Shown: in pieces, positions 1-9,570 of the stretch
Position numbering within the stretch: the first letter of the stretch is position 1
Layout: each line of letters opens with the position of its first letter
Assembly (NCBI GenBank): GCA_947501845.1
Contig: CANMXP010000016.1
Span: 1-64,000 of the forward strand
Reading direction: 5' to 3'
DNA from: an uncultured Flavobacteriaceae bacterium
GTDB lineage: Bacteria > Bacteroidota > Bacteroidia > Flavobacteriales > Flavobacteriaceae
DNA length: 64,000 bases
Program-made: the position numbers and the translations under genes
The notes under the pieces: model-generated
Database searches by the model: none
Told to the model about the DNA's origin: nothing
The model's input: only the letters and a program-made list of their open reading frames with translations

Positions 1-13
1 TATATTTGAAAAA

Positions 14-41
14 CGGGTTCAACTATAAAAAGTTAAACCCG
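14..41 (-). terminator. Possible hairpin terminator
   Basis: Two 11-base arms (14-24 and 31-41) pair with one mismatch around a 6-base A/T loop. Read on the minus strand the hairpin runs into a run of five T, as in an intrinsic terminator. It lies about 260 bases past the end of ychF, so it may end the ychF transcript, but the distance makes this uncertain. The rest of 1-302 holds no gene; a GC-richer stretch at about 100-121 resembles short intergenic repeats I remember from Bacteroidota genomes. Confidence 0.4.
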
Positions 42-302
42 CTGAAATTCTGTTTACACTAAATTTTGGATACTGTCGCAATAAGCAATCTTTTCTTTAC
101 GACTTAGCGTCTTTGCGAGATAATATAAGTAACAATGGTTAAAGTAGTACTCAGTAATCAATCAACAACGACATACAATCTTTAACAATAAGTAAATAAC
201 GATTATTCCTTTGGGTCTATATTCTATTCGCTATAGTCTTTGGTCTTTTTAGTCAAAACCTCAATTCAACACACAACAACTAAGAACTAAGAACCAAAAA
301 AA

Positions 303-1397
303 CTACACATTAAACAAGAAATGCATCACATCGCCATCCTTAACCTCATAATTCTTTCCTTCTACACGCATTTTACCTGCTTCTTTTACTTTAGATTCGC
401 TACCGTATGCTACATAGTCACCATAACCAATAACTTCTGCTCTTATAAAACCTTTCTCAAAATCGGTGTGTATTACACCTGCTGCTTGGGGAGCACTAGC
501 CCCTATATCTATAGTCCAAGCACGAACTTCCTTAACACCTGCCGTAAAATAAGTTTGTTGATTCAATAGTTTATAAGCCGCACGGATTAATTTAGCAGAA
601 CCTGGTTCTTCCAACCCGATATCTTGTAAAAACATTTGACGCTCCTCGTAATCATCCAATTCATTAATATCTGCTTCTGTTCCAACTGCTAGTACTAAAA
701 CCTCAGCCTTTTCATCCTTAACTGCTTCTCTTACTTCTTCAACATAAGCATTTCCAGAAACGGCCGCTCCTTCATCTACATTACAAACATACATAACCGG
801 TTTATCTGTAATAAACTGAGATGGTTTTACAAAATCTTCATAATCCTCATCGCTAAACTCTAAAGCACGAACTGACTTCCCAGCTTCCAGACCAGCTTTT
901 ATGGCTAATAATACAGCTTCTTCTTTTTGGGCTTCTTTATTTCCTGTTTTTGCAGCACGCTTTACTTTATCGAGTTTTTTATCAGCAGTCTCTAAATCTT
1001 TGAGCTGTAATTCCATATCGATAGTTTCTTTATCTCTAATCGGATTTACATTACCATCTACATGCACAATATTATCATTATCAAAACAACGCAATACATG
1101 TAAAATCGCATCGGTTTCTCTAATGTTTGCTAAAAATTGATTTCCCAAACCTTCTCCTTTACTCGCTCCTTTAACCAATCCTGCAATATCTACAATTTCA
1201 ACAGTTGCAGGCTGCACACGCTCAGGGCTAACCAACTCTTCTAGTTTTTCCAACCTTGGATCTGGCACGTTAACCACACCTATATTAGGCTCTATCGTGC
1301 AAAAAGGAAAGTTGGCACTTTGCGCTTTCGCATTCGATAAACAATTAAATAACGTTGACTTTCCTACATTGGGCAATCCTACAATTCCTGCTTTCAT
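303..1397 (-). CDS. ychF: Redox-regulated ATPase/GTPase YchF
   Basis: YchF/OLA1 is a universally conserved P-loop NTPase of the Obg-related group that binds ribosomes and hydrolyses ATP in preference to GTP. The 364-residue length is normal. The G1 loop GLPNVGKST is at residues 7-15, switch-region motif [19 protein letters not shown] follows near residue 70, and the G4 position reads NVDE rather than NKxD, which is the family signature for relaxed base specificity. The C-terminal end (from about 280) is the TGS domain. The start is the first in-frame ATG after the P-loop-preceding region and matches the family N-terminus [10 protein letters not shown]. It stands alone, with a -7-like box TATCTTTG about 50 bases upstream. 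Confidence 0.97.
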   Translation of the reverse strand: MKAGIVGLPNVGKSTLFNCLSNAKAQSANFPFCTIEPNIGVVNVPDPRLEKLEELVSPERVQPATVEIVDIAGLVKGASKGEGLGNQFLANIRETDAILHVLRCFDNDNIVHVDGNVNPIRDKETIDMELQLKDLETADKKLDKVKRAAKTGNKEAQKEEAVLLAIKAGLEAGKSVRALEFSDEDYEDFVKPSQFITDKPVMYVCNVDEGAAVSGNAYVEEVREAVKDEKAEVLVLAVGTEADINELDDYEERQMFLQDIGLEEPGSAKLIRAAYKLLNQQTYFTAGVKEVRAWTIDIGASAPQAAGVIHTDFEKGFIRAEVIGYGDYVAYGSESKVKEAGKMRVEGKNYEVKDGDVMHFLFNV

Positions 1398-1447
1398 TGA
1401 AAATTTATTTATTATACCCGTAAACGGGAATCTATTTTTAGCGAGTG

Positions 1448-1455
1448 CAAAGATA
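1448..1455 (-). promoter_or_regulatory. Candidate -7 promoter box of ychF
   Basis: On the minus strand this reads TATCTTTG, a full match to the Bacteroidota -7 consensus TAnnTTTG, about 50 bases before the ychF start. No clear TTG was found at the expected 19-21 base spacing, so only the -7 element is supported. The rest of the 1398-1663 intergenic stretch shows nothing else recognisable. Confidence 0.4.
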
Positions 1456-1663
1456 TATTATATTACCAGTATTTTATAATTTTTATGGAAGACTTAATTT
1501 TAAACTATAATAACCATATCTGTAAAAGCCTAAGTTAAAAGTTTAGTCTTTTATCTTTTTTGAATTTATCTACGAGAGTGATAATGCATATATATGCAAC
1601 AATATTGCAGCTGACTCCTCAGAAATGAAAACCAATCAATTATAAGAAAATAAGTCTTGAATA

Positions 1664-1987
1664 TTAATTAAACAGAAAATAATCTGAAATAAACAGATAG
1701 GTTTTTTCCATTATATATGCTAAGATTATAGATGAAACCAATATAAAAAAACGGGTTTTAGTAAATAAAAATAAATTTTGTTCTTTTCTTTTTTTATTTA
1801 TGAAATAGTTAGTCATAAAGAAAATAATCATTGTTATTAATGCAGCGATAGTACCTGCTGATATTATATAAAAATGTTTAATCCAGCTATAGCCCCCGGT
1901 AAAAAAAACGACATATAGGTATCTTCCAAAAAGATTTAAAAACAGTATTGAAAGACTCCAAAGTAAAATTTTAATTTTTGTATTCAT
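1664..1987 (-). CDS. Small three-helix membrane protein, candidate immunity protein
   Basis: I do not recognise a family. The 107 residues hold three hydrophobic segments (about 7-29, 38-62 and 79-100), with a basic loop KKRKEQ between helices 2 and 3, so an inner-membrane protein is likely. It is the last gene of a minus-strand cassette, 67 bases after a GHSHGG hydrolase that itself follows an Hcp/TssD gene. In type VI secretion loci the gene right after an effector is often the immunity gene, and lipase immunity proteins are usually membrane or periplasmic proteins. The role is inferred from position only; it could also be an unrelated small membrane protein. Confidence 0.6.
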   Translation of the reverse strand: MNTKIKILLWSLSILFLNLFGRYLYVVFFTGGYSWIKHFYIISAGTIAALITMIIFFMTNYFINKKRKEQNLFLFTKTRFFILVSSIILAYIMEKTYLFISDYFLFN

Positions 1988-2054
1988 TCTTCTTAAAATT
2001 ACAGATTAAAACAATTGTTTTTTCTGACAAAAACTTTTCATATGATAAATTTTA

Positions 2055-3650
2055 TCAAGGTTTTTTTCCTGAAGAAAAAGCACTTATTAGAGCATCTCTT
2101 ACATTGTGTTCGCAATCATCAAATAAAGCAGTATGGCTAAGACTATGAGAATTCATTGCTAAATAAGGCACACTTCCTGGTTTAACCTTTAAATCTTTAT
2201 TATTAATGTCTGCTTTCGCAATTAAATCTGCGTGGTATTTTTTAATGAGCTTATGATATACTGTTAAATTTCTTCTAACTTCTTTTACTTGCTTATCCAA
2301 TTCGCCAGTTACAGCATATTCTAACCAATCAATACCTTCTATTATTTTATCTAAATCATTTGGGATTATAAATTGACTAATTAGCCTCATTACAATTTCT
2401 TTTAATGAATTGTCATCATTTCTTCTTACGGCTTCTTCTATCCCTTTAGCAAAATTTTCAAATTTAGATTTCTTTTTTCTTTTATCGTAAATATCTATAT
2501 CTGTAATATTAAAATCTTCAATTTTAAATTTACCATTAACTTGCTTTTCTGGAGACCAGGAAGTATCGTCTATTTTATATATAAGTCCATTTTCTTCTTC
2601 AGTAAAAACATTATCTAAAAAACTTAATAAATAACTATCACCTACATTTGTTTTAACGTGAATTATTCTATTTAGTATAGGTAGTATGGTAACTAGTTCT
2701 AAATCTTTTATAAGTTCCAATCGTCCATACCCACCTGCTCTTTCTTCTTTATTTCTTTTAAAACGATTTTTTCTAGCACGGATTAATGTATGTAAGTCAT
2801 TAACAATCGATAAGAATTCTTTTTTTTCTGGTGATACTATTTTTTTATTTCCAATAAATGCTATATTCTCTACAACAACCTCCATTATTTTTTCAACCTC
2901 TACTAAAATTTCATAGGTAGTATTCCATATTGCTGGTCCTTCTGTATCATTATCTATAGTCCAATCTGTTAAGTGCTCATAAGCACTTAAATCCATATTT
3001 TTAATGGTTTCTATAGCTTCATCCATTTTATTTTTACCAGAAAAATTACCAATTAGATATTCAAGGTTTTTGAGTGTGAAATCTGCAACAAAACGCTGTG
3101 TAATATCATATTCATTGTGAACATTTATAATCTTACACGCCTTATGCAGTTTTTCATGATTTAGTTGGTGCTGTTCTTTAAAAAAAGGAGTCGATAAATA
3201 AGTAATACTCTTAATTTTCCAATGCTTAGGAAAATCTTCTTTTTTAGAAATAATTTCTGTAAATTGATTTATTACATTTCCTCCATGAGAATGCCCTATT
3301 AAATGTAGATGGACTTCTTTATTTGTCCAATTACTATACACTCTTAATAATAAATCAAGTAATCGCTCTGCGGCTTTAGTACGTTCATCTGTATTATTAT
3401 CGCCAGACCAACTAAAAAACTCATCTTCTATATGTAAATCTAAAAATTGAGGTTTTAATTCTTTAACACTTTGCCATAAATTATCTGTTCCTCTCCAGTA
3501 ATCTTTATTTGCTTGATGTTTTAAACCATTAGTGTTTATAGGGTCTGTAGTTCCTGCTACAAATTGAACAATATCTTTAGGAGGTTTTATTTTTGCTTTT
3601 ACTGTCTTAGTTTCTCCGTCTTCAAATTTTAATCTAAATATATTTGCCAT
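2055..3650 (-). CDS. Alpha/beta-hydrolase, putative type VI secretion lipase effector
   Basis: The 531-residue protein has a serine-hydrolase nucleophile elbow GHSHGG at residues 119-124 (Ser121), preceded by a strand HLHLI, and a plausible catalytic Asp at 182 in NEYDITQ. The catalytic His may lie in the C-terminal stretch around residues 499-515, which is rich in His. The HSHGG form of the elbow occurs in lipases of the DUF676/PGAP1 and T6SS Tle type. There is no signal peptide or membrane segment, as expected for cargo loaded inside an Hcp tube. The long middle part (about 230-480) is mostly helical and of no known family. It starts 10 bases after the TssD gene and precedes the candidate immunity gene. 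Hydrolase assignment is firm; the effector role is inference from context. Confidence 0.75.
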   Translation of the reverse strand: MANIFRLKFEDGETKTVKAKIKPPKDIVQFVAGTTDPINTNGLKHQANKDYWRGTDNLWQSVKELKPQFLDLHIEDEFFSWSGDNNTDERTKAAERLLDLLLRVYSNWTNKEVHLHLIGHSHGGNVINQFTEIISKKEDFPKHWKIKSITYLSTPFFKEQHQLNHEKLHKACKIINVHNEYDITQRFVADFTLKNLEYLIGNFSGKNKMDEAIETIKNMDLSAYEHLTDWTIDNDTEGPAIWNTTYEILVEVEKIMEVVVENIAFIGNKKIVSPEKKEFLSIVNDLHTLIRARKNRFKRNKEERAGGYGRLELIKDLELVTILPILNRIIHVKTNVGDSYLLSFLDNVFTEEENGLIYKIDDTSWSPEKQVNGKFKIEDFNITDIDIYDKRKKKSKFENFAKGIEEAVRRNDDNSLKEIVMRLISQFIIPNDLDKIIEGIDWLEYAVTGELDKQVKEVRRNLTVYHKLIKKYHADLIAKADINNKDLKVKPGSVPYLAMNSHSLSHTALFDDCEHNVRDALISAFSSGKKP

Positions 3651-3660
3651 TAATTTATTT

Positions 3661-4356
3661 TTAAGATGATTGACTAATTACTTCTAATTCTATTTTTTCC
3701 AGATCTTCATTTATAGCATAGTTTTTCAACTTATCATCCTCCAAAACTTTTTCCTTATACATAAAATCATGAGTTTTATCTTCTAAGTGTATCGTGATTT
3801 TATCCCCAATTCTATTCTTTGTCTCTATATGTAGTATAATTTTATCTCCAACTTCATACTCATCTAGTTCATTACCTTCCAAATCTGTTAAATAATAACT
3901 GGTTACTTCTTTTTCATTATTTTCTGAAATAGTTGTTGGTTCTGATTCCTTTTGAGGAAAAGTAGTTCTCCAGTAAGCAGAATACACACTCGAAGAAGTA
4001 GACTCTTCGATACCTGCTGCTTTAATCTCTAAAGTTTCAGACATAGGCTGGTTACCTGTAGAAGAGAAATTATTCTGCCAGAATACAAGATGTGCATCAT
4101 AAAAATAAATCTTTCTGGTCCTACCTCCTAAAATATTAGGGCGAATATGCAATTCAAGTTGTTTGGTTTGATTGGGAGCAAAAGACCATTCGGCAAAATT
4201 CAAGTCTTTTCTAGTTTCTATTTTCAGTTTTAAACCTTTAAACACAGGTTTCTGATATGGCCTTCCCGTTACATCTGAAGCTTGATTAAAATCAATATTA
4301 TAATTTAACACATTAACTTCTTTTTCATCTACAATTAATATGGCTTTAAAACTCAT
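3661..4356 (-). CDS. Type VI secretion tube protein TssD (Hcp) with C-terminal extension
   Basis: Residues 1-133 match the Bacteroidota Hcp/TssD family: start MSFKAIL, the D-x-TGRP motif at 28-32, FAEW at 54-57, YFYDAHLVFW at 84-93 and NFSSTGNQPMSETLEI at 96-111. The family is usually about 130 residues, but this protein has 231: a polar linker (134-152) leads to a second beta-rich domain (153-231, starting SYYLTDLEGNELDEYEVGD) that looks Ig-like. Extended Hcp proteins carry or dock cargo, and the next gene, 10 bases on, encodes a hydrolase. No sheath, baseplate or TssC/TssB gene lies in the window, so this would be an orphan module using an apparatus encoded elsewhere. Confidence 0.85.
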   Translation of the reverse strand: MSFKAILIVDEKEVNVLNYNIDFNQASDVTGRPYQKPVFKGLKLKIETRKDLNFAEWSFAPNQTKQLELHIRPNILGGRTRKIYFYDAHLVFWQNNFSSTGNQPMSETLEIKAAGIEESTSSSVYSAYWRTTFPQKESEPTTISENNEKEVTSYYLTDLEGNELDEYEVGDKIILHIETKNRIGDKITIHLEDKTHDFMYKEKVLEDDKLKNYAINEDLEKIELEVISQSS

Positions 4357-4684
4357 ACTTATTTATTTTTGCATTTCTTTTTTGTTTTTTACGTTCGAGG
4401 GAATAAAATGGATTAGAATAACTGATATAAAAATCGTTTTAACATTTTATACCAATAGATAAGCGAAGTTATAATTTTTAAGCAAGAAAATCAACACAAA
4501 TTGAATTTGTTTGTACAACTTTTACTAATGCCAGAAGCTGAATATTAAACCAATACATTAATATTCAATTAATAATAACTTTAAAATTATTAAAAAATAA
4601 TCCCAGAATTTGAAGTATATGTGGTGTAACAATATTCCAATTGATTCGTCAAGTTTATAAATCATCAATTATAAAAAATCAATC

Positions 4685-6160
4685 TTGAAAAAAACAATCC
4701 TGCTTACTGTATTCTTATTTATTGGCACCTATGTTAATTCACAAAATATCACAGCCAAACTTATCGATAAAAATAATGAAACCCCCATACCTTATGCTAC
4801 CATTAAGACGGGTAAATTTAGTGGTGTTATCTCTAACGAAGAAGGCTATTTTAGTTTTAATTTAGAAGATATTAAAACCAAAACCGTTACTATTTCTTGT
4901 CTAGGATACCAAAGCAAAATACTTGATATAAAAACCATTAAAACTTTAAATTATATAATTCCTCTAGAAGCTGCTATTAATCAACTTAATGAAGTATACA
5001 TAAGTAATAAGAGGCCAAACATAGACTCTATTATGGCCCGAGTAAAGGCTAGACTTGATGAAAATTATGACATGGACCTTAACAAATACAATATATTTTA
5101 TAGAGGTACAGAATATGCGGATTTTAAAAACTTAGATATTGAAGTTGAAAAAGCATCACATGTTAAATCTAAAAACTTAAAGAAAGCCAATAAGAGTTTA
5201 GATTCACTTTCAAAATACGTTGTAGATAGCAATATTATTGATTTTTCAGATTTTAAGGGCGAATTATTGAGTCTGGATAAAGATAGCAGTAAACTTATAG
5301 TTAATAAAGCAACTAAGCTTATAGACCATAAAAACAATTTCTCTATTGATGCCGTGCAAGAAAAGGCTCAAACACTGCTCTTAAAATATCTAGACACTAC
5401 CAAAACTTATAAATTAAAAACTGGGATTTTTAAAATTGAAGATTCGTTGTCCTTAAAAGGTGAAGACTTGAAAGGCAATGAAAAAAATGAATATGATATC
5501 CCACATTTAAAAGGTATAACAAGCTCGTTATTACGTAAATCCATGTTTGTAGATAATACTATATTAATAACTATTTTAAATCCTAAATTATATAACTATA
5601 CGCTTGAAAATGTTAGTTATAACAATAATGATATTATCTATACTGTAAGTTATAAACCTAGAAAAGGAAAAGCAAAATATACCGGCAAATTATTTATATC
5701 TGATGAAAATTATGCTGTTATTAAAGTAGATTACAAATACTACGGATCACGTCATGGCCAAAAGATTAACTTAAAACTCATTTTAGGTGTTAAATTTATA
5801 AATAATGTTAGTGAAGGCACCTATATCTACGAAAAAAATGATGAAGGCAAATACCACCCCAAATATATAAAAGAAGCTGAAGGGTCTTATTTTTATGTGA
5901 ACAGAGATTTAAAACTTATTGAAAATAGCCGAGAAAAAAATAAAACTGGGTTTAGTTTTAAAATAGAAGGTGAAGACCGCTATAAAAAGGAATTGCTTTT
6001 TACAGATATTAACGATATTACTTTACAAGATTTCACCTCTATTAATCAAGAAAAAGTCGTTCCGTTTACGATGCTAAAAGCTTTTGAAAAAACCATTTGG
6101 CAAGATGAAGAAACTATAGAGCCTCTTGAAGAAATGAAACAATTTAAGAGTGATGAATGA
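4685..6160 (+). CDS. CarboxypepD_reg-like domain envelope protein
   Basis: An N-terminal signal peptide (about 1-20, ending YVNSQ) is followed by a carboxypeptidase-regulatory-like beta-sandwich (about 21-95: ITAKLIDKNNETPIPYATI, then NEEGYFSF and the VTISCLGYQS strand), a domain common at the N-terminus of Bacteroidota outer-membrane proteins. The remaining 390 residues are beta-rich and end in DUF5686-like style, without a recognisable enzyme motif. The start is TTG at 4685; no ATG exists in frame before residue 107, and the signal peptide begins directly at the TTG. It probably acts in the outer membrane or periplasm. The 4357-4684 gap upstream holds no gene that I can see. Confidence 0.8.
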   Translation: MKKTILLTVFLFIGTYVNSQNITAKLIDKNNETPIPYATIKTGKFSGVISNEEGYFSFNLEDIKTKTVTISCLGYQSKILDIKTIKTLNYIIPLEAAINQLNEVYISNKRPNIDSIMARVKARLDENYDMDLNKYNIFYRGTEYADFKNLDIEVEKASHVKSKNLKKANKSLDSLSKYVVDSNIIDFSDFKGELLSLDKDSSKLIVNKATKLIDHKNNFSIDAVQEKAQTLLLKYLDTTKTYKLKTGIFKIEDSLSLKGEDLKGNEKNEYDIPHLKGITSSLLRKSMFVDNTILITILNPKLYNYTLENVSYNNNDIIYTVSYKPRKGKAKYTGKLFISDENYAVIKVDYKYYGSRHGQKINLKLILGVKFINNVSEGTYIYEKNDEGKYHPKYIKEAEGSYFYVNRDLKLIENSREKNKTGFSFKIEGEDRYKKELLFTDINDITLQDFTSINQEKVVPFTMLKAFEKTIWQDEETIEPLEEMKQFKSDE

Positions 6161-6255
6161 CTTTATTTATACCCACCTCTTAATACAAGAGATTTAGTCC
6201 AATAAATTTGGAGGAAGAAGGAGTATCGATTTATAAATGGCAGACCAGCTTGGTT

Positions 6256-7443
6256 TTAAAACAATGCATATCCAAGTATTATCGAGAATGATCTAAAATC
6301 TGAATCCCAAAGTGGATGCGTGTATAAAACCTCTCTATTTGTATGATATCTCATCTCTAAGCTATACCTGTTATTATATTTATAGCCAACACCAAATGCA
6401 AGGTTATTTCTTGTTTTAATTTCTAAATCTGTACCAAACTCAAAATCAACAACCGAATTACTGCTAAAATCAATAATATATGAGCCATTAACGAAAATTT
6501 TAGAATTCTCGTTTAGAAAGAAATAATGCCTTACCCCTATAGGTAATTCTATTGATTTATAGTCTGCCTTAACATTTTGGGTTGTTAATTCTTTTTCCGA
6601 TTTAAAATGCTGATATGTTGGTTCAAGTATCACAGTCCATTTGTTTTTGTTAAATGGCATGATTAATTCTGCCTCTACTCCAAACCTAAATGACATTTCA
6701 CTGTCAAAATCGGTATCCCTTAAATTTGAAACATTCTGATCTATCGAAAGTGATGACATGCTAAAACCAGGACGAATACTTAAATTAAATAAATTCTTTT
6801 TTTGTTTTTTTTCAAAATTGATAAATTCTTCATTACTGCACTTATTATATTCCACAAAAAAATTGATCAAGTCACCTTTATTATAGTCAACATTTTCAAC
6901 TTTATCTATAGTAACATTTGAACATTTCAAGTCATTGAACAATTGTTGCTTATATCTTTTATTCTCCCGAACTTGATCATTAGGAGTTAAATAATATTTA
7001 AATACCAGCTGTTCTACCTCAGCATTATCTTTATTATAAAAGTATCTATTTAAATTTCCGTCTTCAAAAGAATATAGGCTAGCTTTCCCTTCTATTAATA
7101 CTTTTAAGAAAAGGACTTCTTCTTTAAATACAGGCTTTCTATGATTGCTCATTTCTCCTACAGTATTTCTCGATCTATCAATATTAACAAGACATCTGCG
7201 GTATTTAGACGCATTCAAAACCCCAAACTCTTTAATAGTTTTGGTAGTTGCTATCTTTTTTTCTGAGTCTTCAGTAAGTTTATATTCAAATTTAGTTGGG
7301 TTATTTTTCCAGTCAACGTTTTTAATCAAGCACTCAACTTTTTGATCTGAATCATTAATATAATACCCTTTTTCAAAAGAAATTTGTGAATAGCAATTAA
7401 AACTTAAAATGGTTATTAAAAAAAGTAATGGTTGTCTTCTCAT
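6256..7443 (-). CDS. Outer membrane beta-barrel protein, porin family
   Basis: A signal peptide (1-19, ending NCYSQ) precedes a mixed N-terminal half (20-210) containing the start ISFEKGYYINDSDQKVECLIKNV seen in many hypothetical flavobacterial proteins. From about 220 the sequence alternates hydrophobic and polar residues in strands (FNLSIRPGFSMSSLSI ... FGVGYKYNNRYSLEMRY) and ends with aromatic FSIILGYALF, the pattern of an OMP_b-brl type outer-membrane barrel. The function is unknown. It is a single gene convergent with the preceding one. Confidence 0.75.
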   Translation of the reverse strand: MRRQPLLFLITILSFNCYSQISFEKGYYINDSDQKVECLIKNVDWKNNPTKFEYKLTEDSEKKIATTKTIKEFGVLNASKYRRCLVNIDRSRNTVGEMSNHRKPVFKEEVLFLKVLIEGKASLYSFEDGNLNRYFYNKDNAEVEQLVFKYYLTPNDQVRENKRYKQQLFNDLKCSNVTIDKVENVDYNKGDLINFFVEYNKCSNEEFINFEKKQKKNLFNLSIRPGFSMSSLSIDQNVSNLRDTDFDSEMSFRFGVEAELIMPFNKNKWTVILEPTYQHFKSEKELTTQNVKADYKSIELPIGVRHYFFLNENSKIFVNGSYIIDFSSNSVVDFEFGTDLEIKTRNNLAFGVGYKYNNRYSLEMRYHTNREVLYTHPLWDSDFRSFSIILGYALF

Positions 7444-7634
7444 TTTATTTTTATATCTAAATGGTTGTAGAGTTTAGAATTTTCACGGAAAGATAACAAA
7501 TACAAATTAATTTTTTAACAATAAAGACAACGCTAGTATCTTGAAGAAATATGACAGTTTTAGTTTTGCTAAAATCTAACATCACGCCTTAATTACTGTT
7601 TTTGATATATGATTAATAAAATAATGTGCAAAGA

Positions 7635-9026
7635 TTACTCCCTATAAGCATCCATTCGCTTCATGGCTTTATCCTCATACGTTCTTTGTAACTGCCACTT
7701 AGGACGCTCTAAGGTTAACTCCCATTCAAATAGTTTTTTATACATGGCCTTTACTTTATCTGGATATTTAGCTGCTAAATTGAGAGTTTCCGAAACATCT
7801 TCGGCGATGTTATAAAGTTCTGCAGGGCGATCTGGAAAACGAAGCAATTTCCAGTCATGCTCACGAATGGCTCCTCGATTCTCCTTTTTCCAATATAAAG
7901 TCTTATGAGGCCTACTTTTATTTTCCCCTAAAACATAAGGCATTAGGTTGACGCCATCTACATCAGACAATTTATCTGTAGTCCCGCCTGCAATTTTAAA
8001 GAATGTGGGTAACAAATCAAGCGTACTAATTGGATTATTATATTCTATATTTTCTGGTATAACACCTGTCCAGCGCATTAAAAACGGCACACGAATTCCC
8101 CCTTCCAGATGATTTGCTTTGGTACCACTCAAAGGACTATTTACAGAAGCGTTAGAGTCTGATGGCCCACCATTATCATTAGTAAAAATGACCAAAGTAT
8201 TGTCGTCTAAACCTAAATCTTTCAGTTTTTGCAAAACACGTCCGCAAGCACGGTCCATAGACAAGGTCATAGCCGCCAATTTTTGACGTTTTCCTGTTAG
8301 GTTAGAAAACGTTGCTAAATCTTTATCATCTGGTTGCATGGGTGTATGTACTGCATTGAAAGATAAAAAAACAAAAAACGGATGTGCCTTATTCTCTTCA
8401 ATAAAAGCTACTGCTTTATCTGCAAAAGCATCAGTCAAATATTTTTCAGTCTCATAATAGTTTCCAAATCCATGTTCGAGCCAATCTTCTTGTTTGGTAT
8501 TTGGGTTACCTTCCTTAAACTCATAATAACTCCTGGCCCCACCTCTAAAACCATAAAATTCATCAAACCCTCTTTTCAAAGGATGAAACCTATCTGCATT
8601 CCCTTGATGCCACTTGCCAATAATGGCTGTTTTATATCCCAAAGGCTTTAAATAATCACCAATAGTTTTTTGGTTTAATGGCAATCCCATATCGTCTCCA
8701 ACTGTACCAGACTTGCTCATATAACCAGGTACATTATTTTCTTCGAAACCAAAACGCTGTTGGTATTTACCTGTTAAAATACCTGCTCTCGATGGTCCAC
8801 AAACTGCAGCAGAAACATAAGCTTGTTTAAATACCACACCTTGAGATGCCAATTTATCCAAGTGAGGTGTTTTCATTACTTCACTTCCATGAAACCCAAA
8901 ATCGGCATACCCAGCATCATCAGAAAGAATTAGTACAATGTTAGGTTTTTGTTGTGCAAATACCGAAAGTTGCACAAAAAATATAGCGATAAAAAAATTT
9001 GTAATTGCGAGTAAATAATTTTTCAT
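7635..9026 (-). CDS. Secreted type I sulfatase
   Basis: The protein has a signal peptide (about 1-25) and the alkaline-phosphatase-superfamily sulfatase fold. Residues 76-80 read CGPSR, the type I C-x-P-S-R motif whose Cys is converted to formylglycine, followed by [15 protein letters not shown]. Metal-binding DDAGYADFG lies near residue 36 and [10 protein letters not shown] near 285. The 463 residues fit secreted marine sulfatases that remove sulfate from polysaccharides or glycans. No SusC/SusD, glycoside hydrolase or maturase gene is adjacent, so the substrate cannot be inferred, and activation needs a formylglycine-generating enzyme elsewhere. Confidence 0.93.
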   Translation of the reverse strand: MKNYLLAITNFFIAIFFVQLSVFAQQKPNIVLILSDDAGYADFGFHGSEVMKTPHLDKLASQGVVFKQAYVSAAVCGPSRAGILTGKYQQRFGFEENNVPGYMSKSGTVGDDMGLPLNQKTIGDYLKPLGYKTAIIGKWHQGNADRFHPLKRGFDEFYGFRGGARSYYEFKEGNPNTKQEDWLEHGFGNYYETEKYLTDAFADKAVAFIEENKAHPFFVFLSFNAVHTPMQPDDKDLATFSNLTGKRQKLAAMTLSMDRACGRVLQKLKDLGLDDNTLVIFTNDNGGPSDSNASVNSPLSGTKANHLEGGIRVPFLMRWTGVIPENIEYNNPISTLDLLPTFFKIAGGTTDKLSDVDGVNLMPYVLGENKSRPHKTLYWKKENRGAIREHDWKLLRFPDRPAELYNIAEDVSETLNLAAKYPDKVKAMYKKLFEWELTLERPKWQLQRTYEDKAMKRMDAYRE

Positions 9027-9087
9027 CCAGCTTATAAGTTTAATACGCTGTAAATGTAGCAGATATATCTTAAAAAAGGAAAATAAA

Positions 9088-9115
9088 AAATCCCAAGCAC
9101 ATGGACTTGGGATTT
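9088..9115 (-). terminator. Intrinsic terminator of the ferredoxin gene
   Basis: Perfect 10-base arms (9088-9097 and 9106-9115) enclose an 8-base loop, and on the minus strand the hairpin is followed by a T-rich run. It lies just past the ferredoxin stop codon. The right side is also T-rich, so it could act in both directions. Confidence 0.75.
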
Positions 9116-9146
9116 TATTTTATAATTGATGTAAATAATTTACAGT

Positions 9147-9500
9147 CTATCCTTCTGGATGCATAAAGCGTTGTTTAGCTAACAATTCTTCTTCCGTTTC
9201 TACAACATCTTCATCAGGAACACAGCAATCAACAGGACAAACAGCAGCACATTGAGGTTCATCATGAAACCCTTTACACTCTGTACATTTATCTGGAACA
9301 ATGTAATAAATCTCATCGCTAACAGGCTCTTGGGCCTCGTCTGCATCTACTTCGTTTCCATTAGTTAAAACAACAGCACCTTCTAAACTTGTACCGTCTT
9401 TGTAACGCCAATCATCAGCGCCTTCATATATTGCTGTATTTGGACACTCTGGTTCGCAAGCCCCACAATTTATACATTCATCTGTTATTATAATAGCCAT
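9147..9500 (-). CDS. 4Fe-4S dicluster ferredoxin
   Basis: A 117-residue ferredoxin with two cluster-binding Cys sets: [12 protein letters not shown] (residues 9-20) and, after an acidic insert, [18 protein letters not shown]. It is the Bacteroidota YfhL-like form, a soluble electron carrier. The reading frame stays open 100 codons further upstream, but the start is placed at the ATG at 9498-9500 because [20 protein letters not shown] is the family N-terminus and because the upstream part overlaps the opposite-strand acyl-CoA reductase. A good promoter lies 39-70 bases upstream. The C-terminal tail is acidic. Its redox partner is unknown. Confidence 0.93.
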   Translation of the reverse strand: MAIIITDECINCGACEPECPNTAIYEGADDWRYKDGTSLEGAVVLTNGNEVDADEAQEPVSDEIYYIVPDKCTECKGFHDEPQCAAVCPVDCCVPDEDVVETEEELLAKQRFMHPEG

Positions 9501-9524
9501 ACCTTTTTTTCTCTTGAGTTTGCT

Positions 9525-9532
9525 TAAATTTG
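9525..9532 (+). promoter_or_regulatory. Candidate -7 box of the acyl-CoA reductase gene
   Basis: The plus strand reads TAAATTTG, matching TAnnTTTG, 45 bases before the ATG at 9577. A TTG at the expected spacing was not found. It sits next to the opposite-strand ferredoxin promoter, so the two genes share a compact divergent control region. Confidence 0.35.
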
Positions 9533-9538
9533 CAGATG

Positions 9539-9570
9539 CAAAAATAACGCCAAAACCATTCATAACCAAA
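9539..9570 (-). promoter_or_regulatory. Promoter of the ferredoxin gene
   Basis: On the minus strand, TTTG (9567-9570) and TATTTTTG (9539-9546) are separated by 20 bases, fitting the Bacteroidota primary-sigma promoter (-33 TTG, -7 TAnnTTTG, 19-21 base spacer). Transcription would begin a few bases further on and give a leader of about 30 bases. Confidence 0.6.

Noticed and set aside
1-302. RNA gene or regulatory RNA at the window start
   Set aside because: Apart from the small hairpin at 14-41 no cloverleaf, conserved RNA core or promoter was recognised.
5098-5337. Opposite-strand frames inside the coding genes
   Set aside because: This and many similar frames lie entirely within firmly identified genes, have no family features, and follow from codon bias of the real gene.
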